64,000 nucleotides of DNA from Agarilytica rhodophyticola (GCF_002157225.2 NZ_CP020038.1:4556501-4620500), one strand, 5' to 3'. Numbered from the stretch's first letter, positions 43,815 to 55,544 are shown. Notes: generated from the sequence alone by a model not told the origin. Program-made: numbers and translations.

Positions 43815-46004
43815 TTATTCTTTTATTCCAATTAAATCCATAAAAAATGCATACTCTAACGCACGATTTTTATTGCGGCGAAACCTTCCAGAAGCACCAC
43901 CGTGGCCAGCTTCCATGTTGACTTTAAACACAAGAACATTATCGTCTGTTTTTAATTCCCTTAACTTAGCAACCCATTTGGCAGGCTCAAAATACTGAAC
44001 TTGAGAATCATGCAGGCCTGTTGTTACTAGCAAATTAGGATAAGATTGCTCAGTCACGTTATCATAAGGAGAGTAAGATAACATATAGTCGTAAGACACT
44101 TTATCAGCTGGATTGCCCCACTCATCATATTCATTTGTAGTTAAGGGAATGGAAGGGTCAGACATGGTGGTGACCACATCCACAAAGGGAACATGTGCAG
44201 CGACGCCTTGATAAAGCTGTGGAGCCATATTAATAACGGCGCCCATCAACAAGCCGCCTGCACTTCCTCCTGCAGCAAAAATTTTATCCTTAGCACCATA
44301 TTTTTCTGCAACCAAAACTTTGGTGGCATCAATAAAATCTGTAAAAGTATTCCTTTTATTTTGCAACTTACCATCTTCATACCATTGCCGCCCCAAAGTC
44401 TGACTGCCCCTTATGTGGGCGATAGCAAAAACAAAACCGCGATCCAATAAAGACAGGCGAGAGCCTGAGAAATATGGCTCAACATTGCTACCATAGGAGC
44501 CATAACCGTAAATGTATAAAGGATTTGTGCCATCCTTTTTAAAATACTCATTGCGGTAAACAATCGATACTGGTACGTGTTTACCATCTCTGGCTGCAAC
44601 AAAGATACGTTCGCTGGTGTATTGGCTGGGATCAAAATCCCCCACTACCTCATCTTGTTTTAGTAGTGTTTTTGTACGCGAGTTCATATCGTAATCATAG
44701 ATACTTACTGGCGTAGTAAGAGAGCTATAATTAATACGCACCAAATTGGTATCGACACTAATATTATTGTCTAGGGCGACAACATAGACTGGATCATTAA
44801 AAGTGATAACATGAGAACGTTTATCCGCCAAATTTAATATCCGAATGCGATTTTGCCCTTTTTCTTTTTCATTGAGGACAATGTGCTTGTTAAATACATC
44901 AAAGTCTTGCAAGAAGACTTTATCATTATGAGCAATCACTTCGCGCCATGCAGATTTATTACTTGTTTGATCTTGTTTTACTTTCATCAAACGAAAGTTT
45001 TTAGCCTGCCAGTTGGTAAGAATATAAAACCAATCATCTAGTTTAGCGACCATATATTCATGGTTAGGCTCTAAGTCAGCAAATTTTTTGAAGTCCGCTT
45101 TGGGTGTGTTGGCATCCAAAATAGAAGCCCCTTGAGTGATTGTGCTCGAGTGCACAATCATAATGGTACTGTCGTCTTTGCTTTTCTCTAACCAAGTATA
45201 AAAAGAACCGTCTGTCTCTTCATACATCAAAACATCTTTGTCTTGACGAGTTCCCAAAATATGACGATACACTTGGTAACCTAACAAGGTTTCTGGATGT
45301 CTGCGAATATAAAATAGGGTTTCATTATCATTCGCCCACACTACACTTCCAGTAGTACCCTCTAAGCGTTCCTCATAGACTTTGCCTGTGGTTAAATCTT
45401 TAAAAGCAATGGTATAGATGCGACGGCCCACTGTATCCAACGAATAAGCAAGGATATTTTGGTTAGTGCTGACAAAATGCCCACCAATGGCAAAGTAGCC
45501 ATCTTCTTGTGAGTGTGATTCTGCCATGGCGTTACCATCGAGGAGAATTTCCTCAGCAGTATCTAACGCGCCCTTCTTTCGTGCATAAATAGGATATTCT
45601 TTATCCCCTTCAAAACGGCGATAGTAGTAATAGTCTTTATATTTAACAGGAACGGACGCATCATCTTTTTTCATCCGGTTGGTCATTTCGTCAAACAAGC
45701 TCGCTTGCAAACTTTCTGTGTGACGTAGTTGGCTATCAATATAGGAATTTTCAGCTTCTAGATGCTGAATAATTTGGGGATCAGATCGGGTATCGTCACG
45801 CATCCAGTAATAGTTATCGGTGCGTGTATCACCATGACTGACAAGCGTATGGGGAATTTTCTTTGCCACGGGTTCAGTAGCCAATACTTTTTGCACTCCA
45901 TCCCCCTCGTTCTTTGCTGTAATATTCACATCTTCACGTATTGCTTTAGATTGGCACGCTAACACCAACATGGATAAAGCAACAACAGCTGCTTTTTTAT
46001 ACAT
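43815..46004 (-). CDS. Prolyl oligopeptidase family S9 lipoprotein (oligopeptidase B type)
   Basis: The 729-residue protein has a lipoprotein-like signal (SMLVLACQ, Cys17). A seven-bladed propeller spans about 60-440 and an alpha/beta hydrolase domain closes the protein. Catalytic motifs are GGSAGGLL (nucleophile Ser), GLHDSQVQYFEP (Asp) and AGHGGASGR (His). YGYGSYGSNVEPYFS and AHIRGSQTLGRQWYEDGK are S9A hallmarks with oxyanion residues. It cleaves short peptides after basic residues or proline in the periplasm. Glu pairs that give trypsin-like specificity in PtrB cannot be checked by eye. Single gene with its own hairpin. Confidence 0.92.
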   Translation of the reverse strand: MYKKAAVVALSMLVLACQSKAIREDVNITAKNEGDGVQKVLATEPVAKKIPHTLVSHGDTRTDNYYWMRDDTRSDPQIIQHLEAENSYIDSQLRHTESLQASLFDEMTNRMKKDDASVPVKYKDYYYYRRFEGDKEYPIYARKKGALDTAEEILLDGNAMAESHSQEDGYFAIGGHFVSTNQNILAYSLDTVGRRIYTIAFKDLTTGKVYEERLEGTTGSVVWANDNETLFYIRRHPETLLGYQVYRHILGTRQDKDVLMYEETDGSFYTWLEKSKDDSTIMIVHSSTITQGASILDANTPKADFKKFADLEPNHEYMVAKLDDWFYILTNWQAKNFRLMKVKQDQTSNKSAWREVIAHNDKVFLQDFDVFNKHIVLNEKEKGQNRIRILNLADKRSHVITFNDPVYVVALDNNISVDTNLVRINYSSLTTPVSIYDYDMNSRTKTLLKQDEVVGDFDPSQYTSERIFVAARDGKHVPVSIVYRNEYFKKDGTNPLYIYGYGSYGSNVEPYFSGSRLSLLDRGFVFAIAHIRGSQTLGRQWYEDGKLQNKRNTFTDFIDATKVLVAEKYGAKDKIFAAGGSAGGLLMGAVINMAPQLYQGVAAHVPFVDVVTTMSDPSIPLTTNEYDEWGNPADKVSYDYMLSYSPYDNVTEQSYPNLLVTTGLHDSQVQYFEPAKWVAKLRELKTDDNVLVFKVNMEAGHGGASGRFRRNKNRALEYAFFMDLIGIKE

Positions 46005-46234
46005 TTACATTCCTCAGAGTAGTGATTACAAATGAACGTCTTCCGTCGCTAGGTTTCTCCAGTCTTATTCACATAAATATTATCTCTGAATAGACGCGAG
46101 AACCGCACAGTAAGCGCTGAACAATTTTTCTTGAAATTTAATTTTCAATGATTGAAATGTACTACGCCTAAAAGATAGAAGAAAGTGAACAAAGCATAAA
46201 GTTACCGACAGGCTTGAGATTATAGTACAAACTG

Positions 46235-46785
46235 TTATCTGTGTTGCTTTTTTGCCCAGCTAATATAATTGGCTATTGTTGGGTGAGCCAGAAGACGCTC
46301 CAATGTATAAAACTCGCGGCCAAGCTCTTTCTCGCTAAACTGTTTGTGAATAAATGAATGACATTTTCGGCATACGATAATACCGCTAGTGCGCATTTGT
46401 TCGAGGTGAGGGCCTGTTAACACTAATTTAATCACACCTGCTAGAGTGTATTTTTTTCGTATTTTAGGCGCTGTAAGCGATATTTGGTTATTCCAAAGGA
46501 GCGAACAGCAACGCAGAAGACGGAAAAAATACGCCTAGCCCTTCGGGTTTGCACTTAACAGCGCTACTCGGTGTTGCTCATCGCTGATTTAGAGTAAATA
46601 AATGACACTCTTCGCGCCTTGATTAGCGCTGTTAAGTGCAAACAGGAGAGATTAAATTAGTGTTAACAGGCCCTAAAGTGTTTACGAAACCATTTATTAC
46701 GATGGCATGTCTTGGGGATTAAATGGTGGAACGTCAGAGACGTCTCAGCATTGCACAGCTGACATTGACGTTGATTGTTTTCCAT
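46235..46785 (-). pseudogene. HNH-type nuclease gene split by a MITE-like insertion
   Basis: The 5' part (46785 to about 46675) encodes MENNQRQCQLCNAETSLTF, HHLIPKTCHRNKWFRKHF. The 3' part (about 46408 to 46235) resumes with HLEQMRTSGIIVCRKCHSF, IHKQF and ends AHPTIANYISWAKKQHR. Together they make a roughly 95-residue HNH protein with the CxxC...HH...CxxCH zinc/active-site layout seen in small HNH endonuclease-like proteins. The two halves are separated by a 266-bp element with 25-bp terminal inverted repeats. Both halves remain undamaged, so the insertion is recent. Confidence 0.82.
46409..46674. mobile_element. MITE-like palindromic element (266 bp) in the HNH gene
   Basis: The ends are a perfect 25-bp inverted repeat: 46409-46433 (beginning AGGGCCTGTTAACACTAA) and 46650-46674. 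Inside lies a second perfect 19-bp inverted repeat at 46548-46566 and 46624-46642 (TTTGCACTTAACAGCGCTA and its complement). A third, imperfect pair is at about 46439-46460 and 46520-46539 (CTAGAGTGTATTTTTTT against AAAAAATACGCCTAG). It encodes no transposase and would fold into nested and tandem hairpins. No clear target duplication was found. Confidence 0.8.
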
Positions 46786-46882
46786 AACAGGCCTTAGTGA
46801 TATTGAGGGACAGCCCACTTTATATGAACTGGCCCTTAAAGTCTTATGCTATTTACTCCAACACTCCATTACATAAGAGCAA

Positions 46883-49800
46883 TTATACTGGTGCGTGAGC
46901 ACCATCCTGATCCTCTTGATTACTCGCCTGCTGGTCTAACTCTCGACTCACATCTCCTGCCGACTGAGTATTGCGGGCAAGTAGTGAGTACATGATTGGT
47001 ACAATGAAAAGTGTAAATAAAGTTGCCGATACCACACCTGCCATCACAACCACACCGATCACTTGCCTTGTCTCGGCCCCTGCACCACTGGTAATAATGA
47101 GCGGCAGGGAGCCTGCTGCTGTAGTAATACTGGTCATAATGATAGGCCGCAAGCGTATTTTCGCCGCCTCTATCAGTGCAATGCCAAACTCCTCACCCTG
47201 GTCTCTTAATTGATTGGCGAACTCAACAATTAATATACCGTTCTTTGCTGCAAGCCCCACCAGCATTATCAAACCAATCTGAGAATAAAGGTTTAGCGAG
47301 CCTCCAAATAGGTATAGACCAAGTAATCCCCCACCAATTGCTAAAGGAACACTGGTCATAATAACTAGTGGATGAATCCAACTTTCGAACTGAGCAGCCA
47401 ACGCCAAGTAGGTAATAAATAATCCGAGAAGAAAAACCCAAATAATGGACTCGCCAGCGTATTTGAAATCTTGAGATTGACCTTTGTAGTCCACCACAAC
47501 GTGACTTGGTAAGTGCTCTCGTACCAAACCTTCCATATGCGCAAGCGCTTCACCCAGAGTGAAACCATCGGCCAGGTTCGCTTCCAAAGTAATTGCGCGA
47601 ATGCGGTTGTAACGATTAAGTTGATTACTATCTGCGTACTCGTCGACCCGCACAACATTAGACAGTGGAATCAGAGTGCCGCTTTTATTAGAACGCACAT
47701 AAATATTTTCTAAACTTGAGACTGTACGTTGTTGTTCACGCTCCCCTTCAAGCAAGACATCATATTCTTCACCTTGATCGATAAAGGTTGTTACTCTTCG
47801 AGAGCCCAACATTGTTTCTAAAGTACGGCCAATATCACTGATGGTTACCCCCAAATCAGCTGCTCGTTGGTAGTCAATTGCGACTTCAAATTGCGGCTTC
47901 GTTTCTTTGTAGTCCCAGTCCAAACCTACAAAGCCGGGATTGTTCTCGGCAATTTTATCGCGCAATATATCTCGCCATTGCACCAATTCTTCATAGGTAC
48001 CACCACCAAGCACAAAACTGACAGGCTTAGCTACCGCCGAACCGAAGCCCTGGCGCATCACTGGAAATGCACGCACACCAGGTAGATCTGAGACTTTCTT
48101 ACGCACTTCGTTCATGATGGTAAAACCACTGCGACGCTCATCCCAATTACTCATGAGCACAATAATAATACCGGAGTTATAGGATTCAGTTCGACCAAAG
48201 GCTCTCGGCGCGCGCACTAAAAGGCGTCTAAACTCACCGCTATCTACATAGGGGGTTAAGCGTCTTTCGATTTCATCCATGTAATCTTTCATATAACCAT
48301 AGGTCGCACCTTCGGGTCCATTCACAAGAATGAAAAATGCACCACGGTCTTCTTTTGGCGCGTACTCTTGGGGTAGCTGTTTATACATGTAAGCAAACGC
48401 GCCAATACACAGGGCGAAACCAGCAAGCACCAAGGGAATTCTCGATAAACAAAAAGTCAGTGCACGACCATAGGCTTCTTGTACGGTTTTTAAATAGCCG
48501 TCGATTTTTTCAATAATGGGATGGTGGCCAGTATGGGGACGCAACACCTTCGACGCTAACATGGCAGACAATGTTAACGCCACGAATGAAGAAAATATTA
48601 CTGCCGCCGCCATGGTTAAGGCGAACTCGCCAAATAGTCGCCCCACATCACCCCGCTGAAATGCGATAGGCGTAAACACAGCCACTAGCACAAGAGTGGT
48701 GGCAATAACAGCAAAGCCCACCTCACGGGTGCCACGATAAGCCGCCAACAAAGGCGGTTCTTTATAATCGTCAATCCGACGCTTAATGTTTTCCAGCACC
48801 ACAATAGAGTCGTCCACCACCAATCCAATGGCCAACACCATCGCCAATAAAGTTAATAAGTTAACGGAAAAACCTAAGGTGTAGAGTGCAATCGAGGTTG
48901 CGATAACTGAAACAGGTACTGTTATCGCAGGCACTAACATTGCTCGAAAACTACCAAGAAAAGCATAGATAACAAAAATCACGAGGCCGATAGCAATAAA
49001 TAATGTACGATAAACTTCGCCAATGGCGCCTTCGATAAAAATAGAGGTGTCATAGCTCTGTTCTAGTACCAAACCTTCAGGCAGGGTTTCATTAATTTGA
49101 TTGCGCACTTCTTTGGCGGCTCGGGCCACATCGATAATATTGGCAGTGGATTGTTTAGTAATACCAATGCCCACCATTGGGATACCATTGCCACGAAAAA
49201 AAGTACGATCCTCTTCAGTACCTTTTTCAACTCGAGCCACATCGCCTAAGCGAATAAGGTAATCCCCGGCACTGGTCTGCCCTTGAGCTAAAACCAAACC
49301 AGCAAAATGTTCAGCTGAGCGGAATGAGCGTTTGGTGCGCACAGTAAATTGACGATCCTGACTTTCAATACTACCTGCCGGTAATTCCACATTTTCATTG
49401 CGCAATGCTTGTTCCACATCGCCTACAGTCAAACCACGTGCTGCGAGCTCTTTACGGTCAAGCCAGATACGCATCGCGTAACGTTGTTGACCGCCGACCC
49501 GCACCCTGGAAACACCATCGATAATGGAAAAACGATCCACCAAATAGCGTTGCGCATAGTCGGTGAGCTGCGGCACACTCATCTCGCTGCTAGAAAGGTT
49601 GAACCAAACCACAACATCATCATTGCTATTTTCTTTTTGAATTTCGGGCGGATCAGCTTCTACCGGCAAATCATCTAAAATACCACTGATACGGTCGCGA
49701 ATATCATTAGCTGCGCCATCTACATCGCGCCCCACATCAAACTCAATATTGATTTGACTGCGACCATCGCGTGATGATGACTCGATAAAACGAATACCCT

Positions 49801-50023
49801 CTACACCAGAAATACGCTCTTCAATAATTTCTGTAATGCGAGTTTCGACAACATTAGAAGCCGCACCAGGGTAGACCGTTTCAACACTGATCACCGAGGG
49901 GTCAATGTCGGGGTATTCCCGCAAAGGTAAACGGTTAAATGAAACGATGCCGAAAACAATGAGCAGAACCGACATCACCGAAGAAAACACGGGACGTTTG
50001 ATTGATATATCCGAAAGAATCAC
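46883..50023 (-). CDS. RND multidrug efflux permease (HAE1 type)
   Basis: The 1046-residue inner-membrane protein has 12 predicted segments and two large periplasmic loops. It begins ILSDISIKRPVFSSVMSVLL and contains TVYPGAASNVVE, AMVLAIGLVVDDSIVVLEN (proton-relay Asp-Asp in TM4) and FGSAVAKPVSFVLGG. GGSLNLYSQIGLIMLVGLAAKNGILIVEFANQ (TM10 Lys region) comes later; only parts are quoted here. It pumps drugs or toxic metabolites from the periplasm or inner leaflet, driven by protons. It starts 15 bp after the adaptor gene. No outer-membrane channel gene is nearby, so it must use a shared TolC. Confidence 0.95.
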   Translation of the reverse strand: MILSDISIKRPVFSSVMSVLLIVFGIVSFNRLPLREYPDIDPSVISVETVYPGAASNVVETRITEIIEERISGVEGIRFIESSSRDGRSQINIEFDVGRDVDGAANDIRDRISGILDDLPVEADPPEIQKENSNDDVVVWFNLSSSEMSVPQLTDYAQRYLVDRFSIIDGVSRVRVGGQQRYAMRIWLDRKELAARGLTVGDVEQALRNENVELPAGSIESQDRQFTVRTKRSFRSAEHFAGLVLAQGQTSAGDYLIRLGDVARVEKGTEEDRTFFRGNGIPMVGIGITKQSTANIIDVARAAKEVRNQINETLPEGLVLEQSYDTSIFIEGAIGEVYRTLFIAIGLVIFVIYAFLGSFRAMLVPAITVPVSVIATSIALYTLGFSVNLLTLLAMVLAIGLVVDDSIVVLENIKRRIDDYKEPPLLAAYRGTREVGFAVIATTLVLVAVFTPIAFQRGDVGRLFGEFALTMAAAVIFSSFVALTLSAMLASKVLRPHTGHHPIIEKIDGYLKTVQEAYGRALTFCLSRIPLVLAGFALCIGAFAYMYKQLPQEYAPKEDRGAFFILVNGPEGATYGYMKDYMDEIERRLTPYVDSGEFRRLLVRAPRAFGRTESYNSGIIIVLMSNWDERRSGFTIMNEVRKKVSDLPGVRAFPVMRQGFGSAVAKPVSFVLGGGTYEELVQWRDILRDKIAENNPGFVGLDWDYKETKPQFEVAIDYQRAADLGVTISDIGRTLETMLGSRRVTTFIDQGEEYDVLLEGEREQQRTVSSLENIYVRSNKSGTLIPLSNVVRVDEYADSNQLNRYNRIRAITLEANLADGFTLGEALAHMEGLVREHLPSHVVVDYKGQSQDFKYAGESIIWVFLLGLFITYLALAAQFESWIHPLVIMTSVPLAIGGGLLGLYLFGGSLNLYSQIGLIMLVGLAAKNGILIVEFANQLRDQGEEFGIALIEAAKIRLRPIIMTSITTAAGSLPLIITSGAGAETRQVIGVVVMAGVVSATLFTLFIVPIMYSLLARNTQSAGDVSRELDQQASNQEDQDGAHAPV

Positions 50024-50038
50024 GGTTTATACATCCCC

Positions 50039-51148
50039 TTACAAAGATTTTACTGCTGCACGCAGAGGCTGATCTGCCTTAGCATCATTGGGCAGCGTTT
50101 CAAATATCTGTACAGCCGAACCAGGTTTAACCTTAAAGCCACCGTGAGTGATAACACGCTCACCGGCTTGCAAGCCCTGAGTGATTTCAACTTCACCAAC
50201 CCGTCGTGAAGCAACGGTAACTTCACGCTTTTCAGCGATAGGTTTGCCATCGTTATCATTAACAACAAGCACATAATTACTGCTGCCTTCAGGAATTAAA
50301 GACTCTTCGGGAATCACCAAGGCAGCGCGCTCGTTCATGGACAGATCAATGCGCATCAGCATGCCAGGCTTTAGCATATCACTATCATTAGGCAAAATAG
50401 CGCGTACAGTAATGGCTCGGGTAATGGGGTCGATTTGGTTGTTAATTCCGGCGACTTCGCCGTGAAATTCTTGATCTCGGTAAGCACGAGTAGTGGCCAC
50501 TACAGGCAGGCCTTTTTTCAATAAAGGAAGAAATACTGAAGGCACAGTGAAGTCTAACTTCATGCGAGAGCTATCGGTCAGGGTGGTAATAATATCTCCA
50601 GGGCGAACAAGTGCACCTAAACTCACATTACGCAAGCCAACCACACCATCAAATGGAGCGGTGACAATACGATCTTTTAATCTCGATTGTGTTGCAATAA
50701 GACGCGCCTGTGCGGCCTCGTATTCACGGGTTCGCTGGTCAAGTAAGGATTCTGATGCGGTACCACTGTTTACCAGTAACTGAATCCGATCCAGTTGGCG
50801 GCGCGCTTCAAATGCGGTTGTTTGCGCTTCAACCAGAAGTGCACTCTCTTCAGAGCTCGTCATTTCTACCAGTAATTCATTCGCTTTCACTTCCTGTCCA
50901 TCTTCAAAGTGAATAGCAGTGATGGATTCGGTCACGTTGACAGTTAGCTCTACTGTTTCATTAGCACGCAAAGTACCTAGCGCCTCAGTACGGTCACGAA
51001 AGCTGCCTTCACGCACAGTTTCGACCATGACTTTTACAGACTGGGCGAACGAAAGTTGAGAAAGGGTTAAGAATATACCCATTGCCGCAATAGTTTTAGC
51101 ACATCGCATATATTTACACCGTTTTTGCATACCAATAACTCTACTCAT
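50039..51148 (-). CDS. RND periplasmic adaptor (membrane fusion protein)
   Basis: The protein has a signal peptide (IAAMGIFLTLSQLSFAQ). The lipoyl/hairpin architecture follows: AIHFEDGQEVKANELLVEM (first lipoyl half), a coiled-coil hairpin, and RLKDRIVTAPFDGVVGLRNV (second half). A beta-barrel domain (GINNQIDPITRAITVRA) and the membrane-proximal domain with GLQAGERVITHGGFKVKPG complete it. It bridges the RND permease to the outer-membrane channel. ATG at 51148 follows GTGGAG closely; a GTG at 51157 and an ATG at 51109 are alternatives. It is the first gene of a two-gene operon with no regulator alongside. Confidence 0.93.
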   Translation of the reverse strand: MSRVIGMQKRCKYMRCAKTIAAMGIFLTLSQLSFAQSVKVMVETVREGSFRDRTEALGTLRANETVELTVNVTESITAIHFEDGQEVKANELLVEMTSSEESALLVEAQTTAFEARRQLDRIQLLVNSGTASESLLDQRTREYEAAQARLIATQSRLKDRIVTAPFDGVVGLRNVSLGALVRPGDIITTLTDSSRMKLDFTVPSVFLPLLKKGLPVVATTRAYRDQEFHGEVAGINNQIDPITRAITVRAILPNDSDMLKPGMLMRIDLSMNERAALVIPEESLIPEGSSNYVLVVNDNDGKPIAEKREVTVASRRVGEVEITQGLQAGERVITHGGFKVKPGSAVQIFETLPNDAKADQPLRAAVKSL

Positions 51149-51157
51149 TATCTCCAC

Positions 51158-51961
51158 TTTTATAGCTCACACAGGGTTGTGGTTATTTTTTATCTATGCT
51201 CATGTTTCACTTCCAGTTTATACATTTTTAAACGTCGCCAAGATCATCTCTGTCTGATGGCTTAGTTCATTAATCGTATATATGGTGGAAGGATGCCGCT
51301 CTTTGGTTTCCAAAACAACGATGAATAAGGCAGCATCCTAGTGATTTGAGCTTATTTGTTCATAGCTTTAGAGGACTAGCGTTGTATCAATGAGATTTAT
51401 ATTCAATCTCCTGCCTAATTATAAAAGTGTATGACAGGAAACCCAAGAATAAGTTTAGAGAATATTAATAAACGTAGTACAATTTTTTGCAGTCTATACG
51501 ATGAGGTTATAACAGCATAATTATATAATCTATGTATATGCCGCAGCTAACTTAACATTAACGTCGTCTACATGGCGTATTTAGCTTTTACTAGATCCCA
51601 CCTCTCACAGCTTTTTAGTACTAATAATTTCTTAGCATAAACTCAGCATGTTAATCAATTGAAGCCTAGCAATAGCTGGATTTCAGATTCGATCTTTTAG
51701 CTGTTGTCGTATTTTCTAACATAATAAATTTATCTTTATTCAACCGTTAACGAGATATAAGGTAGTGGTCAATTACTTTTTATAAGTAAATCCATGAGGC
51801 GAGCAATAAATGGGATGAAAAGTAGACGAGAGTAAAAATAATCAACAGAAAAGACAAATGAGAAACGCGGTAAAAAATAACAAAGATAAGCCCCGAAAAA
51901 ATCGAGGCTTATCAGCGCAAAACACTATCGATATTACTCTAGTGAACTGACTATTAATGCC
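51158..51961. other. Spacer between RND operon and M4 protease gene
   Basis: About 800 bp. No gene was recognised apart from the terminator of the protease gene at its right. The RND promoter should lie in the left 200 bp. Confidence 0.45.
51885..51913 (-). terminator. Rho-independent terminator of the M4 protease gene
   Basis: On the minus strand GATAAGCCTCGA and TCGGGGCTTATC form a stem with a T-rich loop, then TTTGTTATTTTTT follows. It lies about 50 bp past the stop codon. Confidence 0.85.
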
Positions 51962-53800
<1,839 letters not shown>

Positions 53801-53842
53801 TTAAAAACCTAATCGATTTAAAATAAATTTATTAAGCACTGA

Positions 53843-53959
53843 TCAATCACATGCTGGCATAAATAAAATATGAGCTTGTGTTGCTTTTTTTACACCCCCA
53901 CCATTCGCGGTCGCGCCACAAGTAAGAAAACCAACGACAATAGGAAGAAAAACAAACAT
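53843..53959 (-). CDS. Possible small exported peptide (38 aa)
   Basis: The short frame reads MFVFLPIVVGFLTCGATAN, GGGVKKATQAHILFMPACD. A hydrophobic N-terminus ends in LTC, faintly like a lipobox, and a Gly/Lys linker follows. It lies about 60 bp upstream of the M4 protease gene on the same strand. No ribosome binding site is clear. It could be chance. Confidence 0.3.
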   Translation of the reverse strand: MFVFLPIVVGFLTCGATANGGGVKKATQAHILFMPACD

Positions 53960-54903
53960 TTTTATTAAGTTAATTTAATATGTAATCAGCACTATAATTG
54001 AGAAAATTTGATCAGATATTTAAGTTAAAAACACAACTTTTTTAAGAGATAGCTGGCCAACTCAGTTTGCAAACTTGCTATACAACGCAGAGGTAAAAGC
54101 AGCCCTCAATGAAAGCAATGCCACTTACAAAATCATCACAATAGGCAACAAGGAAAACAAAGAGAAAGAAGTGAACCAATACAGGCAAAATAAAAAACCG
54201 AAAAGCTATTAAAATGCCAAACCACACAACATTTTAATGACATAAAAAATAACTGCACGACAAGCTAGAAAAAAAACCAAAAAGCATCAAAGCTTCTTGC
54301 AAGAACCTTAAAAATATAGAAAATAAAAAACGCGGTATATTATTTATAAAATGGTAAAAAATAAGGATTTTTTTTCAATTTAAAGTAAAAAATATAATGT
54401 TCCTCTAAAACAGCCTGTCAAACCATATTAAAATATGAACAAAAAAACAAAATATTTTAACTTCTTTTTACAAAAGCAATAAGATCAAGAAAGAAACGCA
54501 AAAAAATTAGGAGAAGTGAATATTATTTTTTTGCATTAAACCGCAGCCTTAAAAAGGTATAAGTTTAAACGCAAAAAACAAGGAAAAAGCATAATAAAAA
54601 AATGACAAGCCCCACACTCTATAAAAGCCCAAAAAAACGATATTCAAGCACTTTTACTTAATATTTATTTTCACTCGACATTTATTTTCACTCGACATTT
54701 ATTTTCACTCGACATTAGCAAAATTCAGTCTTCAAAAAATCACCTACAATATTGAACATTAATAAAACTAAGAAATAAAAAAATAAAGTGGCGCGCCAAA
54801 ATACATGGGGCGACCACATACTTATTTATCAGCGATGTAGTTACGTTGAAAATTGGTATATTTAAACTCACTGACTAATAATTACGTCCTTGTATTATTA
54901 CTC
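53960..54903. other. AT-rich spacer left of the Cro-like gene
   Basis: About 940 bp, strongly A-rich on the plus strand, with no credible gene. It contains the 17-bp tandem repeat at 54663-54713. Confidence 0.45.
54663..54713. repeat. 17-bp tandem repeat, three copies
   Basis: ATTTATTTTCACTCGAC occurs three times in direct succession at 54663, 54680 and 54697, followed by a partial ATT. The copies are identical. Confidence 0.9.
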
Positions 54904-55455
54904 CTACATATCCGTATCATCACCGAAAACGGTATTCCTATCTATCTCCTTTTCCGAACTCTTCCCAACACTCTCCTGTTCGATAGCCCCCCTCGTAGTA
55001 TTTCCTTGTCTAACAGATTCCATATCAGCAGCGCTGCTAGTAGTTAGTTTGATTTTATTAAAAGAGCGAGCATCTATATCTAAATTACTATCATTGGAAT
55101 CTTTAAAATCCGTATCCTTTTTCGAATCCTGTTGCACACTTTGTTTCATGTCTTCTTTCTGTTTCGAGTCTTCTTTCTGACTCAAATCGTCTTTAGTGCT
55201 TTTTTCGGAACTATCCTTAAGTAGTTTTTCTTTTTTTGAGCGATTGTAATCAAGCAACAAAGATTCGAGTGATACATACTCACCTTTTGGTGTTCGCTTG
55301 TCCTTCACCAAGTTAAATACAGTCATGGCTCGGCTTGGTGGTAAACAACCCTGCGCTACCCATTTGCACACAGCATTGTTACTTACACCAATAGCTCTCG
55401 CTAGCCGGCTTTGGCTGCCAAATATCGATAATACTTTTCTAATTTCCCCAGTCAC
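54904..55455 (-). CDS. Cro/YdaS-type HTH regulator with long charged tail (183 aa)
   Basis: The first ~70 residues are a Cro/YdaS-like helix-turn-helix: KVLSIFGSQSRLARAIGVS with NNAVCKWVAQGCLPPSRAM. The rest is a low-complexity, Lys/Asp/Ser/Gln-rich tail (KSTKDDLSQKEDSKQKEDMK) that is probably disordered. Such a tail is unusual for Cro-like proteins. It is transcribed divergently from the CI-like gene, from a 46-82 bp region holding repeated operator-like sites. No phage structural genes are near. Confidence 0.75.
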   Translation of the reverse strand: MTGEIRKVLSIFGSQSRLARAIGVSNNAVCKWVAQGCLPPSRAMTVFNLVKDKRTPKGEYVSLESLLLDYNRSKKEKLLKDSSEKSTKDDLSQKEDSKQKEDMKQSVQQDSKKDTDFKDSNDSNLDIDARSFNKIKLTTSSAADMESVRQGNTTRGAIEQESVGKSSEKEIDRNTVFGDDTDM

Positions 55456-55464
55456 AAAACAAAT

Positions 55465-55544
55465 ATAAGCCTAAGGGTTATCAAAGTCAACCTATGGCTT
55501 ATTGTCGTTTACATCTAAGATCGATATTATTCAACCTATGGTTG
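55465..55544. promoter_or_regulatory. Three operator-like sites between Cro-like and CI-like genes
   Basis: AAGCCTAAGGGTT (55467-55479), CAACCTATGGCTT (55488-55500) and CAACCTATGGTTG (55532-55544) share the palindromic plan AANCC-3-GGNTT. The third has perfect arms (CAACC/GGTTG) and overlaps the likely ATG (55538) of the CI-like gene. Spacings centre to centre are 21 and 44 bp. The layout is that of a lambdoid switch with three operators. Confidence 0.75.

Noticed and set aside
46409-46674. Integron attC site or gene cassette
   Set aside because: The GTTAAC within the ends and the folded structure suggested attC, but there is no GTTRRRY core pair in the right arrangement, no integrase, and the ends are a perfect long inverted repeat that interrupts a gene.
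46883-51148. Complete tripartite efflux operon
   Set aside because: No outer-membrane channel gene or regulator was found beside the adaptor and permease genes, so only two components are called.
54663-54713. CRISPR array
   Set aside because: The copies abut directly without spacers, and no cas gene is present. The same holds for 39034-39099.
54853-55180. Plus-strand frames of 64 and 96 codons
   Set aside because: They are antisense to the charged tail of the Cro-like gene and mirror its low complexity.
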